Assembly (NCBI RefSeq): GCF_018873765.1
Contig: NC_057925.1
Location: forward strand, 62,799,970-62,863,969
Direction of reading: 5' to 3'
Source of the DNA: Telopea speciosissima
Taxonomy: Eukaryota; Streptophyta; Magnoliopsida; Proteales; Proteaceae
DNA length: 64,000 nucleotides
This document shows, piece by piece, positions 11,249 to 23,300 of this stretch. Made by a program: the position numbers and the translations under genes. The notes under the pieces are model-generated. The model was not told where the DNA came from and made no database searches. It worked only from the letters and a program-made list of their open reading frames with translations. Position 1 is the stretch's first letter, and each line of letters opens with the position of its first letter.

Positions 11249-12111
11249 CTAATTTGTTGACATGAACATAATACAAACACAACCAAAGACTTTTGGAGGC
11301 AAGGAGAAGACTGAGGATTGAGGAGAAAGAAGAGTCAGGGGAGATTTGGAGCCAAAACGGAGTGGAGATGGCATCCGATTAATGAGAAAGGCAACAGTTA
11401 GAAGTGCATCAGACCAAAAAGTCTTAGGCACATGCATACCAAAGAGGAGACCACCCCTAGTTATTTCCAACAAGTGGCGGTTTTTTCTCTTAGCCACCCC
11501 GTTTTGGTTGAGGGTGTCCACACACGCCAGTTGATGGATGATACCGTTATCAATAAAGAACTGTTGGAGCCCCCCATACATTACTCACCCCCCTTATCAG
11601 ACCTAACAATTTGGATCCAAGTACCAAATTGAGTACTGATAAGTTGATAAAAGTCCTTAAAAGCAGCACAAACATCACTCTTTTGTTTCAACAAAACAGT
11701 CCAAGTAGACCTAGAATAGTCATCCACAAATGAAACGAAGTAACGAAAACCAGACACAGAAGTAGTAGGGGAAGGGCCCCAAACATCAGAATGAACAATA
11801 GAAAAAGGAACAGTGGATCTATTACCATGATAAGGATAAGATGTTCGACAGTATTTAGCAAAAATACATGATTCACATTGAAAAACATAAGAAGAAAGAA
11901 AAGCAGTAAACAAATGAGGTAATTGTCTCCTCATAACAGCAAAAGAGGGATGACCCAAGCGTTGGTGCCAAAGCATTACAGACTCCAAAGTACTACGGTC
12001 ACTCCAACCACAAACATAAGCTGCAGCAGTAGATGGCTCTGGTAACCGTGGTTCGAGATGATATAGTCCTCCTTTCTCAGTCTCACTGCCAATAACCCTC
12101 TTTTTCTCCAA
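11249..12111 (-). pseudogene. copia-2 integrase
   Basis: Two open frames (12111-11581 and 11581-11249) cover the integrase. The zinc-binding pre-integrase part reads WHQRLGHPS then CESCIFAKY. The core keeps HSDVWGP and the second aspartate (SDKGGE). The third catalytic residue is lost: the motif reads NGVAKRKNRH, so K stands where E is required. A stop after GGE also interrupts the frame. No integrase activity is expected. Confidence 0.9.
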
Positions 12112-12114
12112 ATC

Positions 12115-12489
12115 CTAAAAAAGACAATAGGAAGGGAAGAATGTGGCACAACAATTTAAGGATTTGGTTAGGTGACTCACTGATAATAGGTTAGTAGCAA
12201 AATCAGGGACATGAAGGACAGACTCAAGGGAAATAGACGGGGTAACTCTCACATTACCCTTATCAGAGACAGAGGAAAGGAAACCATCAGCAACCCTTAC
12301 CGTGTCCCGGCCTGAGCAAATGGAATAGGAGTCATAATACTGTGATATAGCAGTCATGTGGTCAAAGGCGCCTGAGTTAATAATCCAAATGGGAGCAGTA
12401 GATGGGGTAGACGAGACCTGCAAAGCTGAGGCAGAAGAAGCTGACCCTCCAGAGGCAGTACCAGTGGGGGATCCTCCAAGGTGAGACAT
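12115..12489 (-). pseudogene. copia-2 protease
   Basis: The active-site block reads PIWIINSGAFDHMTA. The catalytic aspartate of the DSGA motif is N here. The rest follows the copia pattern (RVADGFLSSVSDKGNV, LESVLHVPDFATNLLSVSHL). A stop separates it from the integrase frame. Confidence 0.88.
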
Positions 12490-12492
12490 AAG

Positions 12493-13567
12493 CTAGCGGA
12501 GGGCTGCAATGTCATCCTGTGAAAGGGAATCAGAACCAGGCTGGGAGACAGATGTCGCAGGCTCAGATGTGACAGAGTGTGCTCTAGCTCCCCCTCGCTT
12601 GCCACCACGGGCATCAGAAGAACCACCATGCATACCAGGGGGCTGCCCATGAAGATCCCAACACCTGTCCTTGGTGTGTCCCAGTTTTCCACAGTGATCA
12701 CATTTAAATCTCTCACGGTAATCTCCACGAGTTGGTCCTTGGCCTTTCCCCCCACTTTTCCAGTCTTTGTGGGAACTAGAGACAAGAGCAGATCTCTCAG
12801 TAGATGGTACAGTATCCATAGTTGTTCTCCTGGTTTCTTCACTTTGCAAGTAACTGCAAACTTCATCCAAGGATGGAAAAGGGAGCCTCCCTAAAATCTG
12901 CAGACGAATGGGGCTCATACTCTGGATTGAGACCACTAAGTAGAGAAAAAATCCGCTCAATTTCCTGATTCTTGTAAACTTTGGCTTCATCTTCAGAGTT
13001 TGACAGCCGAAGATACCTGTAGTGATCATATTCTTGCCACAGGCCGATAACAGTATTGTAGTATTCAGATATGCTCCTATCACCCTGCTTCTTATTGATG
13101 ACCTTTTGGTGAATTTGGTATACTTTTGCATAGTCACCAACTCGATCAAAGGTCCGGGCAACACTATCCCACATATCCTTGGCAGTATCCATGTCTATAA
13201 ATCTCCAACTGATCTCAGGTTTCATGGAGAAAACCAACCAAGTCATAACTGTGGAGTTCTCAGTCTCCCACTTCAGATATCCTGGATCAGTAGTGGCAAG
13301 CTCCTTAACGCTCTAGTGATATAACCCAACATTCGCTTACTTCTAATGGACATCTTCACGGAACGAGACCTGTCTAAGTAGTTGGTATTGTCCAACTTTA
13401 CGGGTGTTGGGGTGATCGAAAGAAACCATAGTTGGAGAAGCACTACTTGGCTTGCTAGTAGGTTGTCCAGCGACCTCAGTTGGTCCAGTGACCTCAGAAT
13501 CATTCCCAGTCATGGTGGATGTGGTTCCAAACAAATGCTCAACACAACAGAATGGTGACTTGCACAA
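12493..13567 (-). pseudogene. copia-2 gag with CCHC zinc knuckle
   Basis: Gag starts near 13514 (MTGNDSEVTGPTEVAGQ). It continues with shifted frames through the core (WRFIDMDTAKDMWDSVARTF, QGDRSISEYYNTVIGLWQEYD), then a frameshift near 12870-12890, and ends with a good knuckle CDHCGKLGHTKDRCWDLHG at about 12700-12655. It would package element RNA. At least two frameshifts make it non-functional. Confidence 0.87.
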
Positions 13568-14219
13568 CTAACAAATGGGGAGTAAAAAAAAAACTCTACC
13601 AATCACAAGGAAACAGCCAAGTAAACAGTCCAACTCAAAGAAACAGGTTGCATAGCAGTTCAGCCAACAACCAAAGGGAAATCCACACTCACAAAGCAAT
13701 TGTGTTCCACTCCATAATAGTCAAGTGCACTTAAATAGGTGATACTACCAAGCAACAAGAGTCATATGCTATTTCTGCCAAAAATTAATTCACAGGCATA
13801 AAAAAAATAGTTTCTGCCGATAACTGAGAACCAGCAGAGGATCGAGCTATGCTCCTCAATCAAGGACTTTTGACAACAGGGCTGTTGGGGGTCTGAAAGA
13901 GGACCCCTAGGCGATCCAAAAGCTGCAGTTCACATGCCAAATGATAGAGAATTGAGGAAGAGATGAGCAAACACTCTACAGCTGGCGGAAATGCTCTGTC
14001 CAGCTTCTAGGTCCTCAAATCCATTCCACGAGCAAGAGAACTCCCTCCATTACTATTGGGTTGAAAGAAGCAACTCCAAAGAATGTTGTATAGTTGGTAT
14101 TTCACATAATACAGCCTCTAATGGAACCCTCTACTTTTCTAGGGTTCCAAGAAGAGGTAAAAGAAGACCAACTGAGCCTTAGTTGACTCTCAAACCAGTG
14201 AAGGACTGCTCTGATACCA

Positions 14220-14503
14220 AGTTAAGATTTATGAGTAGGTAAATACAAGAAGTAGGATAAGAGAAAGGTGAAGAAGAAGAAGAAGAGAGAAGGAGAGAAG
14301 AAAGTTTGGAGAGAATACGATTGTGCGTTGAGAGATATCTCAACACACATATTGACTTCATTAGTAACTTCTGGAATTACACTGACCTCCCTAGGGAGGT
14401 AAATGAAAATAAGGAAAGAAAAAGGAAAAATACAACTTAAGTCGTGTCTTATAACAAGACAGTGACAGAAATACCCTTATACAAAATACTAACAACTCTA
14501 ACA
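14220..14503 (-). repeat. copia-2 5' LTR
   Basis: Right LTR, 284 bp, with about 12 differences from the left one. The primer-binding site TGGTATCAGAGC (minus strand, 14208-14219) abuts its inner end. It would hold the promoter for the element. Confidence 0.93.
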
Positions 14504-17500
14504 GAAAGAGGGGGGGGGAAGAAGAAACTCGCACACGCTCACACGCTCACAGCCACGTAGGCTCTCAAACACAATCAACTCAAAACATCTTTTCAATCTA
14601 TTCAACAATGGGGAATTACATCATATATAAAGAGAAATAAGAGACTCCTAAAAATAAAGACCAACTGTCTAACTAGGAAACTTATTCAAATAAGGAACCT
14701 AAGAACAATTGAGAAACCAAATACCCTAAGTAGATAACTTCTAAAATAAACTAAAAGACATTATTTCCCAAATAACATAAATTCCTAAAATCCTACTAGA
14801 TCCAAAAACTCAAACTAGACCTGGTTCATCTCCATCTGGATACCCGAATGGGTTTGGGTCTATCCAAGGTAGTGCACCTGCATCACAGTCAGTCTCAATA
14901 GCCTTTTTGGGGGGGGTGGGGAAGGGGTCATGGGCTTATTATTTGGCATTGCCTCTCATCATGGACCTAGATTTTGGGTTTCAAATCTAGTAGAGATTAT
15001 ATTCTTAGTAGTCTTTAGATTTGAAAATTTCTATTTTCGGAGTCTAAGTCAAGATTTAATAAGCAGATTCTGATAATGACTTCTCAAAGAGAAATATAAA
15101 CAGTCATATCAAACATTATTTTTAGAACAGTAATGATTATAGTTTTCCATAGTAGAATAGGGTCTTTTCCCATGGTTTGATGGGCAAACCTAATACTATT
15201 AGAGCTGAATAGGTTTCTTCTACTGCTGATTTTTTGCTGCAGTCTTACATTCCTCGGTCCTAAATTAGTATTTATTGCTATGGTTTAATTCTTCTTCAAT
15301 GGGAAAATTTCATGTCGTTAGAGAATCTGTCTTCCTTCAATACTTATCAGATCAAATTGGCATGCTTTGTAATTTATTAGTAGGTAGTTGATATCTGTCT
15401 ACAGAACTGTTTAGAAATTTCTCTCTTCTTCAATTGGATCAACAAGTGGCAGTTTATTTTTTATAAGAAAAAATAGCATGTTTTACAGTTTGGTTTCAGA
15501 GAGTCAACCTTCAGTTTCAGACTTGTTTATCTGTTCTCTTAGATGTACATAAGAGTTCTCTGGTCTTTTTTGTGATTTTTCATTATTTATTTCCTAAATT
15601 GGAGGATCTGCTAGCGGGAGAGAAATTGTTATTTTTGGTGTTGTGTTATTCTATAGGTCAGTCTACTTTCCAACTCTCTTAGTAATTCCAAGTAGATTTA
15701 ATCCGTTTTAGGAAGTTACAGTAACTACTCAATACACTCTTAGTATCAAGAAGGAATAGTGTTTGTAGGAAACTATTTATCAAATTATAGCACTTTGCAT
15801 TTTTTTCTAAACATTCAGAAAAATAGTTGGTACTGACCTATACTCTAGAGAATAGTTTTGGAATTGCTCCAGCATATTATCTTTTAGGTGGGTCCTCTTA
15901 GCAAACTAATTGGGGTTTTCTTAACCTGCACAAATGTTCCTCCACTCGAGAGGATTCCCAGCTATGCTGGCCTTTAGGCTTAAAAGCAGCCAACTAAAGA
16001 ACAGTTGTAAGCAACTCATTTGTTCATTCTGACTGTTGGATAGGTGAGAAAGAACCTAGAAAGACCACCTGTCAAATTTGAGAGCCTCTCCAACCATACG
16101 GCCCTCATGTACAAGGCTTCCCCCTTATTTCTTTGAGGTATATAATAACCATATGGCCCGCATGCACAAGGCTTCCCCCTCAAATTAAAGAATGGAATAA
16201 TAACAACCTTGAGAAATATTTTTTTGAGGCATATAATAAGAACAAATGAGTTTGGAGGTATGCTCAACACCAATGCATATGTATACATGAACAAATATGT
16301 TGTGTCTTTAGAGAGTGAGAGTTTTACCAGGATGAATCCAAATGAGATAGCCTCTTTCCTAGCCTGCCATCTTCTTTTGTGTTTTCTTCTGATAAGATAC
16401 TAGCAATGGTTCTGTCATCCTCCATATCTGGCAGGCTGCTACTTACACTGGAACTAGAACTCCCACGTGCAAAGGCATGGTTTTCGTTCATACTAACTTA
16501 ATGCGAGCATCTAGCTAATATCACTGGCAACAAGAAAATGCAAGAAAAATCATCACAAAAAGAAAATACCCAATCTACACATAATAAGCAGTACACAATT
16601 CCAAAATGCATTAATCAACTAAAAACTACATGCCAGCAATAGGGATAAATTGCTACAAAATTGAGAAAGGGAGGGACTAGACAAGGAATCTTAAATGTGG
16701 CAGAGTGTAACACAAAAAGTCTCCATATGATCACCAAATCACCATGTCATGACAATTTTCAGCAGATGTCCCTCCCACTACAGAGTTAAAAGAAAGTCAT
16801 CCTCTCTCCGAACCTTATGAATTAAACTTTCAAAACTTCAACTGTTGGTGTTAAAATGAGAAAATATCAAGAACAGGATACACAGAGCTGAGCTGATGTG
16901 TAATGGGTACTGACAAGTGGCCAATCCTGAGGGTTTCCTATCTGGAGGGCAACTTGGATTACCCAATTTCTTTCTCTCGATGACTGAAAAGGGTTTCCTA
17001 TGGTAAGAGAATCTGGATAACCCTTTGGATCCTCCCTTACAATATATTAATGCTGACAACAGGGGCTGACAACAGGGGGGGGAAATTCAAAGATGAAACC
17101 TTCAGAAATCTACTTTTCTATCCTAATAATTAGAAGTATATCACAGGAAAAAATAATTAAAAGTAGAAACCAATTGCTATTGGATTTCAGACTAGGTTCA
17201 CAAATTAATAAAGAACAAAAAGATTTTCAAAAATTTAAACAAACAAAGAACACAAATTTCTTTATTGCAGCACAGAGAACCTCCCCACAACTATCTCCTA
17301 GTAAATTAACATATATGTGCCATCAAAATGCTAGTTGTAACATTTAAAATCATCTACGGAAGTATATCCAGACAAATTAAGAAGCGTTAAAATCCCAACC
17401 TAGTTCTTCCATTCAACAAAACAAAGATACCCACCAATCAAACATCATCCAAACTAAAGCCTAGAAAATGAATTTGCTAAACACCCAATACCTTGAAAGA

Positions 17501-17724
17501 CAGAAACAAAATCCCAATTGACGTATCTCTGTTAAAAATCGGAACAGACCGCATGAAATGGAGAAAGCAGAGAGAAAGCAATCATCCAATCAGTAACAGA
17601 AAAGATTCAGAGCCAAGTTATTTTTTTACCTCATGAATTGCAAGATGGGATGTACAAGAAGAAGAGCTTACGGACGATTGCTTGGGTTGCTTGCACTGAA
17701 GATCATTCTCTGTAACAAGAAACG

Positions 17725-17728
<4 letters not shown>
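14504..17728. other. Intergenic, no gene seen
   Basis: 14504-14508 is the copia-2 target duplication. From 14509 to about 14830 the sequence looks like the rest of the older LTR-type element. Beyond that it is AT-rich with only short open frames. A roughly 60-bp near-repeat containing ACAAGGCTTCCCCCT occurs at about 16110 and 16170. Nothing here supports a gene. Confidence 0.5.

Positions 17729-17770
<42 letters not shown>
17729..17770. repeat. (CT)n microsatellite
   Basis: An uninterrupted CT dinucleotide run of about 42 bp. Shorter CT runs occur near 22887, 24780, 26622, 28183 and 55697, the last in intron 1 of the NusB-domain gene. Confidence 0.95.
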
Positions 17771-17772
<2 letters not shown>

Positions 17773-18147
17773 AGAGATTCAAAATGGAATTAGCAGTCGA
17801 GCATGGTGTGGAAGTAGGGTTGAAGAACGGTATTTACAGAAGAGGCATCGAGGTAAAATAGTGTCATGGCATGGTCCGAGAGCTTCAAGCGAAAAAAAGA
17901 GACTGGAAGGAGTTGCAGATCCACGGGATGAGGGAACAAGAGAGGGAATGATATGAGGAACGAAAGTTTGAGACAGAAAAAACACAAAAGTCGTGGGATG
18001 AGAAGACTTGAAATAAGTAGGTACTTTTACCGTTTTAGCCTCAAAATACAGCCGTTGGAGCGCACTTTAAACGTTTTGGCCTCAAAATACATCCGTTGGA
18101 GCTCACGTGGTAAACACCAGCGAAAAAATTACCAAAATTTGTTTTTA

Positions 18148-19319
18148 GGGGCAATTACTATCACGACCCTACACTTAGCCTATATTTACTAAAACTATCC
18201 TACCTTAAACTTCATTTCTGAAACTATCCTGGTTTTAAACTTTTACATCTCCTTCTACCCTCATGTTTTTAAATACCCAGATTGCCCTTCCTTTTCACTT
18301 AACAACCTGTTAATCTATTTAAGTTTTAACCTACCATTCTTCTTCTATTTTTTATTATTTTTGTCTTTAAAATTGTAAAAAATGAAAGCACCCACCCGCT
18401 TCTTCTCTCTCCCATTTTTTACTCCATTCATTTTTTTTCCTCAATTTTTCTATTTAATTAATTTTTTATTCAATATTTCATCTTCATCGTTCTTCTTCGA
18501 ACAAATCATGGTTCTAAGTATCGGTATCGGATACGGTATTGGCATGGTATCGGTGACTAGCAAAACCGATACGTACCGGTTTTGCTAGTCGCTGATACCA
18601 TGTCGATACTGTATCAATAGCACGGTACGGACAAGGGGTAAAATGGTCAAAAACTCAATTTTTAAGGAGATTAAGGGGTAATTTTGTCTGATACAACCGA
18701 TCCAGGTCGATACCGTATCGGTTTTGCAGGTTATCGATACCTGTTTTGATACCGTGCACTAAAACCATGGAACAGATCAACTCTCTTCAAAGCACCCCAC
18801 TTCTTCTCTCTCTTCCTCTTTTTGTTCAATTTATCTTTCCGTGTTTTTATTTTTTATTAACCTACAACGTGATAACGGAGACGAAGGAGAAGAACTGGAT
18901 CACAGTGAGGATTAGGTCGATCTGTTCAAAGAAAAACGATGAGGATAAAATGTTGAATAAAAAATTAATTAAATAGAAGGATTGAAGGGGAAAAAAAACC
19001 GAATGGGATAGAGAAGAAGTAGGTGAGTGCTTTCATTTTTTACTATTTAATGACAAAAATAGTGTAAATAGAAGAAGAATGGTAGGTTAGATAGATTAGC
19101 ATGTTACTAAGTGAAAAGGAAGGGTAATCTAGGTATTTAAAAACATGAGGATAGAAGGAGACGTAAAAATTTAAAGGAAGGGTAATCTGGGTATTTAAAA
19201 ACATGAGGATAGAAGGAGACATAAAAATTTAAAAGTAGGGTAGTTTCAGAAAAGAACATTAAGGTAGGGTAGTTTTAGTAAATATAGGCTAAGTGTAGGG
19301 TAGTGATAGTAATTGCCCC
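18148..19319. mobile_element. Fold-back (long inverted-repeat) element with 9-bp TSD, Mutator-like, copy 1
   Basis: The ends are GGGGCAATTAC and GTAATTGCCCC. Perfect 9-bp repeats TTGTTTTTA flank them (18139-18147 and 19320-19328). The two arms are each a few hundred bp and complementary in order (for example ACACTTAGCC against GGCTAAGTGT). No transposase is present. Known: 9-bp target duplications and long terminal inverted repeats are typical of Mutator-like elements. The family name is inferred. The left arm has a nested insertion (18508-18769). The right arm has a 58-bp tandem duplication (19118-19175 and 19176-19233). Confidence 0.9.
18508..18769. mobile_element. Small nested element in the left arm of the fold-back element
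   Basis: It starts ATGGTTCTAAG and ends with the near inverse CACTAAAACCATG. It is flanked by GAACAAATC (18499-18507) and GAACAGATC (18770-18778). The complementary right arm carries a single GATCTGTTC with no insert (about 18913), giving an empty-site control. The interior is rich in TATCG / CGATA motifs. Related copies are in the second fold-back element at 56827-57040 and, inverted, 57139-57383. Confidence 0.8.
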
Positions 19320-19328
19320 TTGTTTTTA

Positions 19329-20370
19329 CCATAATCCATGCATGATAAATACCGCCAAAGCCCAAGACTGCAAAGGAAATGTTGTGAAGTACTCCTGATA
19401 CAAAGTATGGCAAGGTATCTATAACTTTTCCATCAGGATCTACCCCCAACAGTCAGTTGCTAGATGGGAAAGTCAAATCAATCCTTGTTTATAAACAGGT
19501 TCATTGCTTCGACCCAAAATACGATTAATCCGGCATGGGCTACGTGAGCCCCGAGTAGTTTATCGGACAAAATGAGTTGTTGGGCATTCCTGGCCCACTA
19601 AGTGAAACCGGTGGTTTCTTGGTCACGACCAGCTAAAGACTGAGTCTATTATCATTTTGGGGGTGTTTTCATTTATTTTAAGTAAAAACAAGTTTGAAAA
19701 ATGATATTGAACACACACAAAAATAAAAAATTGTCAGAAAATGAAAAATGATATAAAAAAGATCCTTAGTGTGTTTTTTTCCCCTACTTTTTAGGGAAAT
19801 TAAAATTAAGCATTCCCTTATAAGCAGGAAAATGTACGTCGGTCATGAGAATCGAACTCACATCTTCATTCTGTGATAAAAAGAAGTTAACTTGGTCGAA
19901 TTTTTTCCTACTGCAGCTGAATTTATATTATATAAATATTAAATATCTTATTTAATTTAGAGAGAGAGTTCATTCTATTATATTTTTAAGGAAATTAACA
20001 GTGATTGACTCTTTGGTTTTGAGGACCCTGACTTTGTGCATGTGGGATCATGGTTTGAGCCTTTGAAGAACCAGTATCGATTGCTGACCTCAGTATATAC
20101 TGGTAAAAATGTAAAAAGAAAAATCAAGTTTTTTTTTAAGAAAACATGACTAATCCAGACCGATACGATCGATGCAAATCAGTATCGACAGAGACTAATA
20201 TCGATACCGCAAACCCTGTGTGAGATAATTTCACTCAGTGGCTGTCTGATTTATGTAATTTAGATACATTACAAATAAATTTTTCATCTACTTATCTTTT
20301 ACTCTTGTTTTTATTAATCTAAAGTACTCTGTTACACTGTGTTATTTAATCCTGTTGCATTTATCTATTT
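19329..20370. other. Intergenic, no gene seen
   Basis: AT-rich sequence with only short chance frames. A stretch around 20155-20215 again has the CGATA / TATCG flavour of the nested element at 18508, so it may be another decayed copy. Confidence 0.4.
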
Positions 20371-23300
20371 TATGCAGGATGAATATGTTTGTGTTGTTGA
20401 TCTCTATGACGGTAAAACACTTGTTACTGGCTTTGGTTGAGCATAAGTTTTATATCGGGATGCCTGCGGATGCAAATTCAGTTTGTATCTTCTCTCTTGC
20501 TTTTTCATTCTTCACTCTTATCTTATTAAATGAAATCTCATATTCTTTGAACGGTAGTATCCAGCTGGGAACACGAGAATAGTCTTAATACGCTAATCTT
20601 AGGGAGTCTTATCTTATTGAATGAAATTCCGTATTCCTTGAATGGTGGTAAATTTAACATTTATCCAGTCAAAAACACTTGAATAATCTTAATACTCTAA
20701 ACTTAGGGCCTTAGACTCTGCCAAAAGTGGCAATTGAATTGTATTTGAACTTTTATTTCCTTATTATTATGATTATATGGTTGAAGTTCAGTCTTAGATA
20801 GCCCTTATGCATTGGTGTGACAATTTGACTAATTTGGCCTTATTGTATTCTATATGAATCCTGTTGGAGAGGGTTGATAATTAAGATTTGTTAGGATCTG
20901 GTTTTTCAGCTTCATGTTTCCTTCTCTAATATCTACTGAAATTTTGAAACTTGAAAAGCATAATTAAATTTATCCATGTTTTCCCGATAAGACTAAACCC
21001 AAAGATGTTTACAACTTAGAGCTCATTGAACTTTCATTGGACTTGTGAAGCAGTTCTCAGTTCATAGCTAATGCATTTTGCAATTGATGTTCCTTATTCC
21101 ACTTAAGGTCTACCTGCATTGGACAGGTCATTGCATATGCTTACCACTAAGTGTTCTCTTTGGTGATTGCTTCTACCTGTTTCTGTTTATTTTCTGTGTA
21201 CTTAAAGTTCTTTTTTTCCCCTTCTTTTTTTTTTTTTTATGATTTTGTAATTCCGTTCCCTTGCAGATTTTGTACAGGCTTATAAAAGATTTAAATGCAA
21301 TCCTAGGTCCCAAATGTCTATGCTTGATAGGATATCAAAGGCAAGATCGAGAAGATATCATGGTATACCATTTTCCTCTTCATGTTTCACTTCTCTTCTT
21401 ATTAGTTATTACTTTAGATATCTGTATTGTCTCTTCATATGACCTTAGGATTAATGAAAGATGTAAATTTAACAAAGAAAAGAAAGTTAATTGGTGATTC
21501 TATTGTGACAAGAACTATTAATATTACTTTTTGTAACATATTTGGTTATCAAAAATAGTATGCATGATGGATGCACAGTTCTCCAAGCCACTGGTTGCAA
21601 ATATAGTTACCGATCTTATATGCTACAAATTGAGGGTCCAATTTCCTTATTGTTATGAATATTTTCACGTTTTTAAAGCAAATAAAGATATTTAGTCAGT
21701 GAGTTTTGCATTTGTTTAGAATCTTTTTGTTATAATAGTTTAGTATGTTAATCCCTATAACCAGTCATCTGCTAATCCTTAACCCTTGTACTACTGTGAG
21801 GTATAAGGGTTGAATTCAAAAACCATATGTGCTTATTTAAACCCTACCATCTATTGTTTCAATTTGCACATCACATTGGACCATAGTTGTCATGGAAGCA
21901 AGGTGAGCCTAGGTGTGATGAAGGCACTCAAAGCAAGGGCCACATAAGGCGGCAACTGGTCACCTTTGGCATTAAGACATGGCTTGTGCCTAGGCGATGC
22001 CTTGGCAACTCCACATTGGAGTTTTAATGGCTCATTGGAAGTTTTCAACTTCGGGTCTATATCAAAGGGTGAAGTACCATAACTCCTCCAATTTTTTCAT
22101 TCTGCTAATCCTAAACCATCTTCAATTTAAAAACTAGGATGCATTCCACATTTTAATTTTTTTTTTAAGAAGATCCCTTGAGCTCACTACAAGTCCACTG
22201 TTGATGTTATTTCTTTTGAGGGCGAACCATATATATATCCATTAGTTCGGACAGTTTCTTCTTCTAACCATTTGTTTACCTGTGAATACGCTCCCTCTTG
22301 ATATAAGGAGTAATGTGGTATTGTGTCTCTAGGTACAATGAATTGGTTTATAAATTTAAAATTTCTCCCATTCTCTGATAGTACTGAGAAAGATAACATG
22401 GCAATTCTTTGTCTCATGATTGAGTATTTTATTGGTTTATGTTGGTTTCCTCTGGATGCACCATCTGCTAGATCTTTACTTGTGCAATTGCAATTGCATC
22501 AAGTAAAAACCAATGGGTTTTGACATTAATTTTTTATTTTAGGTATGGTTCCAGGAATATGCTGTTTAGATGATTAAGACTTGTATAGAAATTTTGAACT
22601 TGGAGTTTTGCTCAGCATGTTTAGTCTTGATCCTTTGAAAAATTAAGAATCTAAGTTTTTAGTATTTTTATAGGCACCCTCCTTTCATGCACATCATTTT
22701 AAGCCAGTTGCAGCCAAACAGGAGACAGAGAATTAAATATACATTACTTTGCTACTGATTATGAACTCTAAAGTACTATGTGATTAACTTGAAGTTTTGG
22801 TGCACTGCTTTTACAATGTGGGAATGAAAGGAAGATTTTTGTATCAAGTTAATTTGGAAGTTTTGGTACACTACTTTCCATGCTATCTCTCTCTCTCTCT
22901 CTCTCTCTACTTATCCAAAACACCCACTCTACTCCTCTCCAAGTCTCTCTCTCTCCCTCGCTTGACTTTGTCTCCCTCATTACTCTCTTCGAAGGATCTT
23001 CTTTGGAACTCACTATTCTCTCATGGCTCTTTCTCTCTATCATGACACAGTTCGAGGGAGTTAATTGATGATCAAATGAAACATTGATCTATCTGAGGAT
23101 TACCCCGTTTCATTTTCCATATAGGACATACCCTTGAAAGTTCAGAAAAAAAAACCATCTGATTTTAAGACTTCAAGCTCCACTGATAAGCCCTCATCTA
23201 ACCATTAATCTTCTAAAGATATACAGATGTATTGGTGGTTGAATTTTCTGCCTTTGTGGAAAACTTTGAAATCTGTTGCACTTGCATACATCTTCTGTAT

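Larger units (their letters stand above)
8725..14503 (-). mobile_element. Ty1/copia retrotransposon, copia-2, with both LTRs
   Basis: A 5779-bp element with two 284-bp LTRs, a primer site beside the right LTR and a polypurine tract beside the left one. Direct repeats GAAAG flank it (8720-8724 and 14504-14508), a 5-bp target duplication as copia integrase makes. Inside, on the minus strand, are gag, zinc knuckle, protease, integrase, reverse transcriptase and RNase H in copia order. My hand count finds about 12 mismatches between the LTRs (about 4%), so it is moderately old. Catalytic changes in protease and integrase, plus frameshifts, show it cannot move by itself. Confidence 0.95.
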
